DNA of 64,000 nt from Mariaggregatimicrobium sp964498785 (GTDB taxonomy: Bacteria; Zhuqueibacterota; Zhuqueibacteria; Thermofontimicrobiales; Thiofontviventaceae): assembly GCA_964498785.1 (NCBI GenBank), contig CAZCJL010000023.1:1-64000 (forward strand). Reading direction: 5' to 3'. The notes below the pieces were generated by a model that was not told the origin of the DNA, did not search any database, and saw nothing but the letters and a program-made list of their open reading frames with translations. Position 1 is the stretch's first letter. Every line of letters begins with the position of its first letter. A program made the position numbers and the translations under genes. Shown here in pieces: positions 18,895 to 27,858 of this stretch.

Positions 18895-20640
18895 ATGAAA
18901 AAAACTTTACCATTTCTTGTTCTTATGTCTTTTATTTTTTTGTTCACTGTTCAAATTTCAACTTACGTATTTTCCCAGGAATTTGTCATCACAATCGGAG
19001 ATTCACTGACTGAAAAGGGTTTTGGTAGTTTTCTTGATCCGGTGGATAGCTCCCTGACAGTTGTTGGCAGTACCAATAGTGCAGGGTTTGGCAGTGCGGA
19101 TGCGCTCGTTTCTCATTACAAACTGGATAACACATTCCCCTTCCTGAACTTTCAATGGGCGCAAGTGATTGGCGATGCACAGGATGATCTTGCCTATTGC
19201 ATTCGACAGGATATTGTCGGAAAATATATTGTCTGTGGCTCTTATACCAAACCGGATCCGAATTCTTTAGATAGTGATCTGTTGTTAACTCGTATTGATA
19301 ATAAAGGGAATGTTATATTCGCCCGCAGTTTTGATGTTGACGGTGCACATCAGGATGATGTTGCCAGTCGTGTTATTGTAGGGTTCAATCAGGAATATAT
19401 AATCGTCGGAACAACGAAAGCCAGGGATGCATTCGGGGATATCGTCATTGCTGCCATCGATTCAGTGGGGGACGCGAAATGGGGACATATTATTGGCAAA
19501 CCGGAAACATTCGAAAATGGCTACTCAATTATTAAGGATTCACAGCAGAGCTACGTGGTTTTAGGAACGACCGGATATCTAAAAACACGTAATATCGTCC
19601 TCATTAAATTAAATGCTTATGGCAATATCATTGCCACACGTGAGATTGGCGCTGTTGAAGCTACAGGAGCGCCTTTAGCTGCCGATTTTGGCTACGATCT
19701 GGTCGAAGCGCCCAACCAGGACGCTTACGTAATTACCGGTGGTACAAGGAGTTTTGGTCTCTCTTCAAAAATAGATCTGCTGCTGTTGTCAATTAAGCGA
19801 TCGTTGTCCGTGATTAACTGGAATACAATTTTGACTTCTTCGATATTGTATGATTCCACTGAAATCGACGAAGGGCATTCAATCATCCGAAATGAAAAGG
19901 ATGAATTAATTGTTGCCGGTTTAACAGAAAGTATGTCCATCAATCCGCCGAATCAGGATGTTCTGTTAGCGACGTTCGATTCGTTCGGCGCGTATCTCAA
20001 TGCAAGACGTTTACATCCCGATTTGGAAATGCACAAGAATGATTTCGCGAATGATGTGATACTCAACCGGGTTCCTGGTTATCACAACGGGTACATTGCC
20101 ACGGGTACCACGGAAAGTGATGGACTCGGCGACAAGGATATTCTGATTGCTTCTTTTCAGGAAACTGATTCCTGCTGCTACGATAAAATCCCGTTTGTCC
20201 CGGTAAGTCTTTTATTTCATCTCACTCCCTTTGATTCATATACATCTGCAAAATTTATCCCGGATATAGTTCATACCAAAACGATCAAGCCCGATACCGC
20301 GATTTTATGTTATCCCGGCATAGTCAGCCTGGCGCCATTGGAACATAAGGCAATTCAGCCGAAAGATTTTGTTGTCTATCAAAACTATCCCAACCCATTT
20401 AATCCAGGAACGGAAATCCGCTATTCCATCCCGATGGACGCCAAAGTTGAAGTAGCCGTGTTCAACCTTCTCGGGGAAAAAGTGGCAACACTGGTTTCGA
20501 AGCATCAACAGCAGGGAGTTCATAAAGTCGCCTGGGATGGCAGGGACGACTCAGGGCAGCGTGTAAGCAGCGGGGTTTACCTGTTCACTGTAAAGGCAGG
20601 CGATCAATTCGAAATGAAGAAGATGGTGATGATGAAATAA
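18895..20640 (+). CDS. Secreted protein with T9SS type A sorting domain
   Basis: I start this gene at the ATG at 18895 because it begins a good signal peptide ('MKKTLPFLVLMSFIFLF', cleaved after about 'VFSQ'). The in-frame ATG at 18784 would add 37 residues in front of the signal. The mature part (~480 residues) consists of repeated units of the kind 'YIIVGTTKARDAFGDIVIA' and 'YVVLGTTGYLKTRNIVLIK', compatible with a beta-propeller. The last ~85 residues are a T9SS sorting domain ('QNYPNPFNPGTEIRYSIP' to 'KKMVMMK'). The product should be exported through the T9SS and displayed or released. No enzyme signature is visible. It is 17 nt upstream of the next gene and likely cotranscribed with it. 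Confidence 0.85.
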   Translation: MKKTLPFLVLMSFIFLFTVQISTYVFSQEFVITIGDSLTEKGFGSFLDPVDSSLTVVGSTNSAGFGSADALVSHYKLDNTFPFLNFQWAQVIGDAQDDLAYCIRQDIVGKYIVCGSYTKPDPNSLDSDLLLTRIDNKGNVIFARSFDVDGAHQDDVASRVIVGFNQEYIIVGTTKARDAFGDIVIAAIDSVGDAKWGHIIGKPETFENGYSIIKDSQQSYVVLGTTGYLKTRNIVLIKLNAYGNIIATREIGAVEATGAPLAADFGYDLVEAPNQDAYVITGGTRSFGLSSKIDLLLLSIKRSLSVINWNTILTSSILYDSTEIDEGHSIIRNEKDELIVAGLTESMSINPPNQDVLLATFDSFGAYLNARRLHPDLEMHKNDFANDVILNRVPGYHNGYIATGTTESDGLGDKDILIASFQETDSCCYDKIPFVPVSLLFHLTPFDSYTSAKFIPDIVHTKTIKPDTAILCYPGIVSLAPLEHKAIQPKDFVVYQNYPNPFNPGTEIRYSIPMDAKVEVAVFNLLGEKVATLVSKHQQQGVHKVAWDGRDDSGQRVSSGVYLFTVKAGDQFEMKKMVMMK

Positions 20641-20657
20641 AACAAAGGAGTATTTTT

Positions 20658-21473
20658 ATGTCAAAATCAATGACTTTACTTATTGCAATTATGCTGCTTT
20701 CAGCGTTGATAATTCACGCCGAAGTGCCGCAACTGATCAACTACCAGGGCATGTTGAGTGATGCGGAGGACAATCCGGTAACCGCTCAGAATCTCTCCAT
20801 CGTGTTCTCTATCTATGATTCAGAAACCGAAGGGACTTCTCTCTGGTCGGAAACGCAGATGGTCAATGTAACTGATGGCGTATTCAACGTACTGTTAGGT
20901 TCGGTGACGCCCATTCCGTACGAAGTATTCGATGGCAGTGACCGCTACCTGTCGATGAAAATTGGTGAGGATTCGGAAATGACACCGCGCAAACATTTGG
21001 TAAGCGTGGGCAATGCTTTTCATGCGCACACAGCGGATAATGTTGCGGTGGGTAATTATGTGGAAACAGTAAATGGCGTTTCACCAAACGAATCCGGGAA
21101 TATTGCGGTGGTCGCCGGAGACAACGTGGATGTCTCTGCGACTTCGAGCGGGATAAAAATTTCCTGGCAGGTGACGGGTGTTCGCAACGATCCCGCAGCG
21201 AAAGCCAATCCGCCGCAGGCAGAACAAGCAAAATCTACCGAAGATGCGGGCTATTATTTACACCCGAAGGCATACAGCGCTTCCGAAGCTCAGGGCATCA
21301 GCGGACGACAGCAAATTAAGCTCAGACAAGAATACGAGGAGATTGATCGAGAGCGAAAGATTTTATCCGAAAAACAGCGTGAAATTGAAGCGCGTGACGC
21401 TCAACACCAGGCGGAAATGGAGAAACAGATGGAAGCTGAAAAGCAACAAAGGAAAGACTTGCGATCGGGATAA
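20658..21473 (+). CDS. Exported VPQLINYQG-module protein, short form lacking the central region
   Basis: After a signal peptide, residues ~22-125 are the N-terminal module shared with three neighbours ('VPQLINYQGMLSDAEDNPVT' to 'SEMTPRKHLVSVGNAFHAH'). The C-terminal ~100 residues ('WQVTGVRNDPAAKANPPQAE' onward, ending in a charged coiled coil) align with the end of the 599-residue paralogue at 28296-30095. The whole middle of that paralogue (YGVYG repeats and the 'IDHPLDP' domain) is absent. The fusion point is near 'DVSATSSGIKIS', and the frame is kept. The gene therefore looks like an in-frame deletion derivative. An AGGAG site precedes the ATG. Function unknown; the coiled-coil tail suggests oligomerisation. 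Confidence 0.8.
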   Translation: MSKSMTLLIAIMLLSALIIHAEVPQLINYQGMLSDAEDNPVTAQNLSIVFSIYDSETEGTSLWSETQMVNVTDGVFNVLLGSVTPIPYEVFDGSDRYLSMKIGEDSEMTPRKHLVSVGNAFHAHTADNVAVGNYVETVNGVSPNESGNIAVVAGDNVDVSATSSGIKISWQVTGVRNDPAAKANPPQAEQAKSTEDAGYYLHPKAYSASEAQGISGRQQIKLRQEYEEIDRERKILSEKQREIEARDAQHQAEMEKQMEAEKQQRKDLRSG

Positions 21474-21492
21474 ATTTATTGATAATCATAGT

Positions 21493-21549
21493 GGAGTGCA
21501 GCGCCTTTATGCGCTGCGATTCGTGCAATTCATTAAGGAATTGCACTCC
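21493..21549. repeat. Compact double-hairpin repeat (57 bp)
   Basis: The repeat is bounded by GGAGTGC and GCACTCC. It folds as two hairpins: GCAGCGC-CTTTAT-GCGCTGC and GTGCAATTC-ATTAAG-GAATTGCAC. It is homologous to the outer part of the composite element at 5578-5781. It lies between two genes of the secreted-protein operon and could also attenuate transcription. Confidence 0.7.
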
Positions 21550-21588
21550 GATAATTTTAGTAACCATTTAATACGAAAGGAACGTGAA

Positions 21589-23565
21589 ATAAAAAAGACC
21601 ACGGTTTTTATCGTTATTATTTTAATGAGTGTTGTTACATTGCTAACGGCCCAGGTACCTCGCCTGATCAATTATCAGGGCTCACTCACCGACGAGGACA
21701 ACAATCCTGTTAATGCAACGCTTTCAATTGAATTTAAAATGTACAATGCGGCAACTGATGGCGAAATTTTATGGTCAGAAAATCAATCTGCGGTGACGGT
21801 TTCCAATGGATTGTTTAACGTATTGTTGGGATCTATTAATCCCATTCCCGATAAAACATTTGAATATTCCGAAGTATACCTGTCGATGAAAATTGGCGAA
21901 GATAGCGAAATGACGCCGCGCAAGCGTTTGGTGAGTGTCGGATATAGTTTTCACTCAATCTATGCGGATACTGCACGGTTCGCCCATATTACAACGTCAG
22001 GCGGTGGGAGCAACACGCTGGATCAGGCGTATGACCAGGGAGGCGCAGGAGCCGGTCGAACGATTACGGCTGATGCCGGCGCAGTGAATATTGCCGGAGC
22101 AGGCGGTTTAACTGTGAATGGCGCAATCGGGATTCATACCACAACGCCAACAAACCTGCTTACCGTGGTAGGTCCTGGTACCGAAGTCGGAGGCGCTGTC
22201 GGATACCCGGAAGTCGTCGCCCGTTTTAAACGTTCAACAACTGGTGGTCATTCCGCCGTTTCCATTGATGCTTTGTCAGGAGTGGATGCCGCATTATATC
22301 TGTCCGAGGCTGGAGCCGTCAAATGGGGATTGCGAACAGACGCGAGTGCTGATAATGCATTTAAAATTCGATATCAATCTGGAAATAGAACCTGTGTTAC
22401 GGTGGATACAACAGGTCGTGTGGGGATTGGTATAACCAGCCCAACGGAGAGACTGGACGTCGCCGGAATAGTGAAAATGCAGGGCTTGCAACTGACAAAT
22501 TCTCCCACTGCCGGTTATGTTCTTACATCCGATGCTTCCGGAGTTGGTAGCTGGCAACCTGCCGGTGAATTCACGTTGCCATATCACGGGATATTCAGCT
22601 CAGCTATTTCTGGTGCAGTTTTCAGAATCGACAACACGAATACTGTCATATCATCAACAGCGATATATGGTTCAAAAAATCAGAATTATGGTACACTTGG
22701 CTCTCGCTACAGAGGAGTATTGGGGTACAGTCATAATTCCACTGATTCCGACGATTTCGGGTATGGTGTTTACGGGAAACATCGAAGCGGGTGTTTCGGT
22801 TTTCTTGGCGGATTTATTAAAGCCACTGGAGATGAGTTTAATATTGTGAATGAGTATGGTGTCTATGGCGAACATACCAATGGTAATTTCGGATCTCTTG
22901 GTAACCAGAGTAGTGGCGCGTATGGATTTAGTAATTCCAATTATGGTGTATACGGTACGAGTAATACCGGCGCTGGAGTCAGGGGAATTTCCAACAGTGG
23001 CAGAGGAGGCTATTTCGCATCGGAAGGAACGAATAGTACAGCCTCCGGGCTTTTCGCCAAAGGCGGACCGGGAGGAGGATATGCCGCAGAATTCCAGGGA
23101 AATGTCGTCATTCGGAAACTCAGCAATGGCGTGATTATCCTGGAATTAGGCGAAGGTCTGGATTATGCCGAAGGATTTGATGTATCCCAAAGCGAATCAA
23201 TCACGCCAGGCACTGTGCTCAGTATCGATCCTGAGCATCCGGGGCAACTGGTGATGAGTACAGAAGCGTATGACACTAAAGTTGCTGGTATCGTTGCCGG
23301 CGCAGCGGGACTCGGATCAGGTGTGCGCCTGGGATCACAGGATTTCGATCATGATGTGGCTCTTGCCGGACGCGTCTATTGTAATGTGGATGCAACCACA
23401 AATGCGATTGAACCGGGTGATTTACTAACGACATCAGTAACACCGGGATACGCTGCAAAAGCGACGGATTATTCACGGGCGCAGGGAGCAATTTTGGGGA
23501 AAGCCATGCAACGGCTGGAAAAAGGTCACAAAGGACAAATATTAGTCCTCGTTACATTACAATAA
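21589..23565 (+). CDS. Exported VPQLINYQG-module protein with YGVYG tail-fibre-like repeats; apparent ATA start
   Basis: The signal peptide ('KKTTVFIVIILMSVV', ending near 'TAQ') is preceded at the expected place by ATA (21589), with an AAGGAA ribosome-binding site 6 nt upstream. No ATG, GTG or TTG occurs at that place; alternatives are an in-frame TTG or GTG 48-70 nt upstream, inside a palindromic repeat. The mature protein has the shared N-terminal module, Gly/Ala-rich fibre-like segments ('TTPTNLLTVVGPG'), repeats such as 'NEYGVYGEHTNGNFGSLG', and a ~150-residue conserved C-terminal module starting 'LELGEGLDYAEGFDVS' and ending 'GQILVLVTLQ', seen on many bacterial fibre-like secreted proteins. 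It probably forms a surface or extracellular fibre. Translation efficiency from ATA is uncertain. Confidence 0.75.
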   Translation: MKKTTVFIVIILMSVVTLLTAQVPRLINYQGSLTDEDNNPVNATLSIEFKMYNAATDGEILWSENQSAVTVSNGLFNVLLGSINPIPDKTFEYSEVYLSMKIGEDSEMTPRKRLVSVGYSFHSIYADTARFAHITTSGGGSNTLDQAYDQGGAGAGRTITADAGAVNIAGAGGLTVNGAIGIHTTTPTNLLTVVGPGTEVGGAVGYPEVVARFKRSTTGGHSAVSIDALSGVDAALYLSEAGAVKWGLRTDASADNAFKIRYQSGNRTCVTVDTTGRVGIGITSPTERLDVAGIVKMQGLQLTNSPTAGYVLTSDASGVGSWQPAGEFTLPYHGIFSSAISGAVFRIDNTNTVISSTAIYGSKNQNYGTLGSRYRGVLGYSHNSTDSDDFGYGVYGKHRSGCFGFLGGFIKATGDEFNIVNEYGVYGEHTNGNFGSLGNQSSGAYGFSNSNYGVYGTSNTGAGVRGISNSGRGGYFASEGTNSTASGLFAKGGPGGGYAAEFQGNVVIRKLSNGVIILELGEGLDYAEGFDVSQSESITPGTVLSIDPEHPGQLVMSTEAYDTKVAGIVAGAAGLGSGVRLGSQDFDHDVALAGRVYCNVDATTNAIEPGDLLTTSVTPGYAAKATDYSRAQGAILGKAMQRLEKGHKGQILVLVTLQ

Positions 23566-23580
23566 TCAGGAGAAACGATT

Positions 23581-25125
23581 ATGAAAAAAATAAATAATAC
23601 AATTCTGATCATTTCCCTGGTCTTTTTTCTATCCGCTTCAAATATCAAAGCCCAGGTTGTGACAGAAAAAGATGCCTTGACTGTTGCTAATAACTGGATT
23701 AACTACATTATCCAAAAATATGGGAAATGGGGTACTTCTGATTTCGCCCAATGTGAGCACGTTTATCCTTTGTCAAAAGATGGACAAATGCTGGGATTTT
23801 TCTGTGAGGTGAAGCCAAAAGGCTATATTATCATTCCGATGTGTAAAGCATTATCACCAATTAAAGCGTATTCTGCCCTCAATAATCTGGATCCGGATTC
23901 AGAGGAAGGTCTCACAGATTTAATTAAAGACAGCATGGCACGGGTGTTGACACACCTCGAACGCAAGGCAGGGCCAATTCAATCAATTAATATCCAAAAC
24001 CTACATCAAATAATGGATACTGATTACAGCGAAGCATGGAAAGATTTGGAACATAATGCTCTTAAAACGGACAGAAACGATCCGGATATTCAGTCAGCAA
24101 ACAATTATCAGGAGGGAGATTCGTTACTGAGTTCGTCCTGGCATCAAAGACCTCCTTATAATGATCAATGTCCAGATCATGATTGCACCTGGAAAGGGTC
24201 CGGATATTATAATACAAATGCATTGGTGGGCTGTGTTGCAACCGCAGGCTCTCAGATCATTCGCTATTGGAATTGGCCGCCAACCGGAAATAATGGGCTG
24301 TCATACTATCCAATTTTTGAAGATCCGTATGATTGGCCCAATATGCTCAATAAATATGAGTATAAATCTTCATCTCCAACCCGTTTTGTAGATGAAAATG
24401 GAAATCCGGTCACACAAGCACAAATTAATGCCGTTGCGGAGTTATGTTATGAAGTTGGGCGCGCGGCAGGTATGGATTACGGATGTGAAGGATCAGCGAC
24501 CCCCACTGAAGATATGGAAACTGTTTTCTCTGTGCATTATAATTATTTCTGTGATAAAATTGAAAGAGAGGATTATGAGGACTGGAGTTGGTATTACGAA
24601 TTACAATCCCAATTCAACCTGAACCGACCTGTGCAGTACCGGATAGAAGGTCATTCAATCGTAGCGGACGGCTGGCAGGGGATCGGTTCGATTCGGCTGG
24701 TGCACATCAATTACGGCTGGGGACATAATGATTATCATGATCCATCGAATGGAGATAATACATGGTTCACGCTGAGTGAATTACCCGGGCCTGATGACGA
24801 GGAATATATGTTAATCAATATCTCTCCGTTCCCGTCGCTTGGAAGTACGCTGGCTCTGAGTTATTCAGCCGACCAGACACCAACATACCGTTACGTTGAT
24901 CGGGACGCCTCCGGTTTTGTAAGTATTTTTGAGAGCGGACATTATATCCAGTTTTTGCCCAATATTTCGCTATCATCAAGTTCAGCAATGGGAAGCATCG
25001 TTTCAATTGCCGGAAATTATGGAAAAACGTCCCGGTTATTTACACGAGGCGATATCACCAAAGGAATTCGAATTGGCTACGCAAAAATCCGACTGACAAA
25101 TGGCGGGGGAATTAAATTTTATTAA
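23581..25125 (+). CDS. C10-family (streptopain-like) cysteine protease
   Basis: This 514-residue exported protein has a signal peptide (ends near 'NIKAQ') and a Spi-like prodomain (residues ~25-135). The peptidase C10 catalytic domain carries the nucleophile Cys218 in 'GCVATAGSQIIRYW', the catalytic His358 in 'GHSIVADGW' and the downstream 'HINYGWGHN' motif, all in the order of streptopain, interpain and periodontain. The last ~110 residues form an extra beta-rich domain without a T9SS tail. It should be made as a zymogen and matured by propeptide removal. It starts 15 nt after the preceding fibre-like protein and is probably cotranscribed with it, so it may process or protect the surface proteins encoded around it, or act on host or environmental protein; this is inference. 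Confidence 0.92.
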   Translation: MKKINNTILIISLVFFLSASNIKAQVVTEKDALTVANNWINYIIQKYGKWGTSDFAQCEHVYPLSKDGQMLGFFCEVKPKGYIIIPMCKALSPIKAYSALNNLDPDSEEGLTDLIKDSMARVLTHLERKAGPIQSINIQNLHQIMDTDYSEAWKDLEHNALKTDRNDPDIQSANNYQEGDSLLSSSWHQRPPYNDQCPDHDCTWKGSGYYNTNALVGCVATAGSQIIRYWNWPPTGNNGLSYYPIFEDPYDWPNMLNKYEYKSSSPTRFVDENGNPVTQAQINAVAELCYEVGRAAGMDYGCEGSATPTEDMETVFSVHYNYFCDKIEREDYEDWSWYYELQSQFNLNRPVQYRIEGHSIVADGWQGIGSIRLVHINYGWGHNDYHDPSNGDNTWFTLSELPGPDDEEYMLINISPFPSLGSTLALSYSADQTPTYRYVDRDASGFVSIFESGHYIQFLPNISLSSSSAMGSIVSIAGNYGKTSRLFTRGDITKGIRIGYAKIRLTNGGGIKFY

Positions 25126-25161
25126 TCTGGAAATAATTTATTTGAATAAGGGAGCAAACAC

Positions 25162-26027
25162 ATGATGAAAATAATAAAATGGCGCCAGATTCTAATTGTT
25201 GGCTGTCTGTTTTTTTCCCAATTATTATTATCCCAATCCAGTGAAAATTACCAGGTAAAAAAATCAACAGTCAACCAGGGTGGCGGAAAGTCCCAGTCCA
25301 CGAGCTATCAGATAGATGACGCCGTGGGGCAGCCAGTGAACAGCGGCGAAATGACCAGTGCAACATATCGCTTTCAACCGGGCTTTTTTACCGGCGGCAC
25401 GACGTTAAGCGCGATGTCATTGAATTTTCTAAATGGCTGGAATATGATCTCATTCAATGTTAAACCCTCGGAACTAAACGTGGCGACGATTATGAGTCCC
25501 ATTTCCGCTCAGGTTGTCATTATGAAAAATGGAGCCGGCGAAAATTACATACCGCAATATGGCATCAACAGCATTGGCGATCTTGATAATTTGCAGGGCT
25601 ATCAACTTTATCTCAAAGAAAGTACTCCATTTAACATTCATGGACAAACGGTTGCAGCAAGCACCCCCATCAGTCTGGATGCGGGATGGAGCATTATCAG
25701 TTATCTCCCTGTCGCTCCGATAAATGCAGTTACAGCGCTTGCAGCTATTTCTGATAAATTAATTATCGCTAAAAATAATGCAGGGCAAAATTATATTCCG
25801 GCGTACAGCATCAACACAATCGGCGACATGCAACCGGGGCAGGGGTATCAGATTTATCTGAACGCTGCCGGCANNNNNNNNNNNNNNNNNNNNNNNNNNN
25901 NNNNNNNNNNNNNNNNNNNNNNNNNNNNNNNNNNNNNNNNNNNNNNNNNNNNNNNNNNNNNNNNNNNNNNNNNAAATCAGGCATTAAAGATTATATGGAT
26001 ATCAAGAAAATGATTTTGATGAAGTAA
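25162..26027 (+). CDS. T9SS cargo protein interrupted by an assembly gap
   Basis: The gene encodes a signal peptide, an N-terminal 'YQVKKSTVNQGGGKSQSTSY' segment and two copies of a 'GWNMISFNV...IGDLDNLQGYQLYL' module, then enters 100 N. After the gap the correct frame ends 'KSGIKDYMDIKKMILMK', the last residues of a T9SS sorting domain, with TAA at 26025-26027. The 55 nt before and the ~54 nt after the gap are identical to the paralogue at 30523-32421. If the missing 734 nt correspond to 31634-32367, the reading frame is restored exactly. The gene is therefore probably intact and longer than shown, with the frame apparently broken only by the arbitrary gap length. Confidence 0.82.
25874..25973. 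other. 100-N scaffold gap
   Basis: Exactly 100 undetermined bases, the conventional placeholder for unknown gap size. The edges are identical to a paralogue (31579-31633 and 32368-32422), which explains the failed assembly. Confidence 0.98.
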
Positions 26028-26035
26028 CGACGTTT

Positions 26036-26068
26036 GGCTTTCCTGATCCTGTAAAGATCAGGAAAGCC
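26036..26068 (+). terminator. Strong hairpin terminator
   Basis: GGCTTTCCTGATC (26036-26048) and GATCAGGAAAGCC (26056-26068) pair perfectly over 13 bp with a 7-nt loop, 9 nt after the stop of the gapped T9SS gene. No long T-tract follows, but position and stability indicate the end of the secreted-protein operon. Confidence 0.7.
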
Positions 26069-26107
26069 GCTCACTAAAATATCAATTGCAATCAATATAA
26101 AATAATT

Positions 26108-26341
26108 CTATAAACCGGATTTCATAACAATTATTTCAGAAATATTATCAAAATCTGAATCGTTCGTTACCAAATGGGGTGTTTTATAATGTTTCATTGC
26201 AGCCAAAATTAATGAACCGTTCACCATTATTCCATAGCGTTTCCTCCGTTCATTACTTTCAATAATTGTAGGCAAAGAGATCGAGACAATCTGAATACCG
26301 ATGTCAGTGATAATATTTGGAATTTCAAGATAACGATCCAA
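26108..26341 (-). pseudogene. PIN-domain (VapC-like) toxin, N-terminus lost
   Basis: A 77-residue frame beginning with TTG matches the C-terminal half of PIN-domain ribonucleases: 'NGSLILAAMKHYKTPHLVTN' followed by 'DSDFDNI', where family members keep the last catalytic Asp residues. Upstream in frame one reads 'KNPTFLKS', then a TAG, then 'MFRVQ'; the first catalytic Asp segment (xxDTNxx) is nowhere present. No antitoxin gene is adjacent. The fragment sits just after the gapped T9SS gene. Confidence 0.6.
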
Positions 26342-26478
26342 TGATTTCAGAAATGTCGGATTTTTGTGCTACTGAACGCGAAACATCGGAATGAAAACAT
26401 TATTTTTAATACCAATAAAAATAATTTGCAACCACTTAACATTTACCTATTTAGATTTAAAATAATAAGGAGGAAGTC

Positions 26479-27858
26479 ATGTTAAAAAAAGCTCTTTTTG
26501 TTGTCACAATTATTTTGTTAATTACGAATATTAGTCACGCCCAAATCCCCCAACTGATCAATTACCAGGGATTTCTTACAGATGAAAATAACCAGCCAAT
26601 TAGTGACACTCACGATATTCAGTTTCGTATTTATGATTCACCAACTGGCGGCGCAGCCCTGTGGACGGAAACTCAAACTGTCTCAGTTAGTGATGGTTTG
26701 TTCACTGTTTTATTAGGTTCAGTCTCACCTATTCCGGCGACTGTATTTGACGGCAACACAAAATATCTCTCATTACAGGTAAACGACGACACAGAGATGA
26801 CGCCGCGCAAGCAACTGGTAAGTGTGGGTTATGCATTTCGCTCAATGGATGCGGATAAATTAGACGGACAGGATGCATCTTCATTTGCGCCTGCTACACA
26901 CAATCACCATAGCAGTTATTACCAACAAAGCGAGTTGAACAGCAATGACGGTGCTGTCAATCAATCCGGTGATCCGGTGAGTTGGTATAAAATTAAAAAC
27001 ATGCCGGCTGGATTTGCCGATGGGACGGATGATGGCGGAGATGGTGGGGATAATCTTGGCAATCATACAGCGACACAAAATATTAATTTAAATGGACACT
27101 GGCTTTCCGGTGATGGAAGTAATGTAGGTGTCTTTGTAACAAATACAGGATTCGTAGGTATAGGCAATTCCAATCCTACTCATCAATTAGAAGTTATGGG
27201 AGAGATATATAGTACGGGTGATGTATGGACTAACGACGATCTAATTGCCAACGGTCAAGTAGCTTCTGGTGGAAATATAACAGCAAACGGTAATATACAT
27301 TCTTATGACTTCATTTCTGCGAGATACATAGTAGCAGAGGGACCCTCCTCTTCAGGTATCGGGATAGGCGATATTGCCGCCGACCATGACTTACTTGCCG
27401 ATGACAATGTCCGAGCAGGCAACAACGTCTATGCCGGCAACGACCTGAATGCAGCGAATAATGCCTGGATCTCCGGTGAAATTTTTAATGCTGGTATGAA
27501 AGGATACGCAAGCGCCAACTACGATGTAAGATACAACGCAGGCACTGATGTGATCTATTACCAGACATCTTCATCCAGCACAAAAGAAGATATTCAAAAT
27601 TTAGATGATAACTTTGATATAATTCTGGAGATTCAGCCAAAATCATACAACGACAAGCAACTTGGTGAAAAGGAAATTGGCTATATTGCGGAAGAGTTTG
27701 ATCAATTAGGTTTGCATAATTTGGTGACTTATGAAGATGGCAAACCTATGGCCATCAAGTACGATTTGATTAGCCTGTATCTGGTTGAAGTATTAAAAAA
27801 GCAGCAGGAGAAAATTGAAATTCTCGAAAATGAACTGAAATCACTGCGTCAGCATTGA
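26479..27858 (+). CDS. Exported VPQLINYQG-module protein with peptidase S74 intramolecular chaperone
   Basis: The 459-residue protein has a signal peptide, the shared N-terminal module (~22-125) and a short link 'SSFAPATHNHHSSYYQQSEL'. Fibre-like repeats follow ('SGDGSNVGVFVTNTGFVGIG', 'AGNNVYAGNDLNAANNAWIS'). A C-terminal peptidase S74 domain runs from about residue 364 ('SSSSTKEDIQNLDDNFDII', then 'KEIGYIAEEFDQLGLHNLV'), closing with a coiled coil. In phage tail spikes and MYRF this domain trimerises the fibre and then cuts itself off with a Ser-Lys dyad; S364 and K369 have the expected spacing. A trimeric self-trimming fibre is therefore likely. An AAGGAGG site precedes the ATG, and 137 nt of upstream AT-rich DNA probably holds its promoter. 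Confidence 0.88.
   Translation: MLKKALFVVTIILLITNISHAQIPQLINYQGFLTDENNQPISDTHDIQFRIYDSPTGGAALWTETQTVSVSDGLFTVLLGSVSPIPATVFDGNTKYLSLQVNDDTEMTPRKQLVSVGYAFRSMDADKLDGQDASSFAPATHNHHSSYYQQSELNSNDGAVNQSGDPVSWYKIKNMPAGFADGTDDGGDGGDNLGNHTATQNINLNGHWLSGDGSNVGVFVTNTGFVGIGNSNPTHQLEVMGEIYSTGDVWTNDDLIANGQVASGGNITANGNIHSYDFISARYIVAEGPSSSGIGIGDIAADHDLLADDNVRAGNNVYAGNDLNAANNAWISGEIFNAGMKGYASANYDVRYNAGTDVIYYQTSSSSTKEDIQNLDDNFDIILEIQPKSYNDKQLGEKEIGYIAEEFDQLGLHNLVTYEDGKPMAIKYDLISLYLVEVLKKQQEKIEILENELKSLRQH

Noticed and set aside
21178..21588. Long N-terminal extension of the fibre gene starting with ATG at 21178
   Set aside because: It overlaps the preceding gene in another frame and the 57-bp repeat; the 137 extra residues have no family resemblance and would bury the signal peptide.
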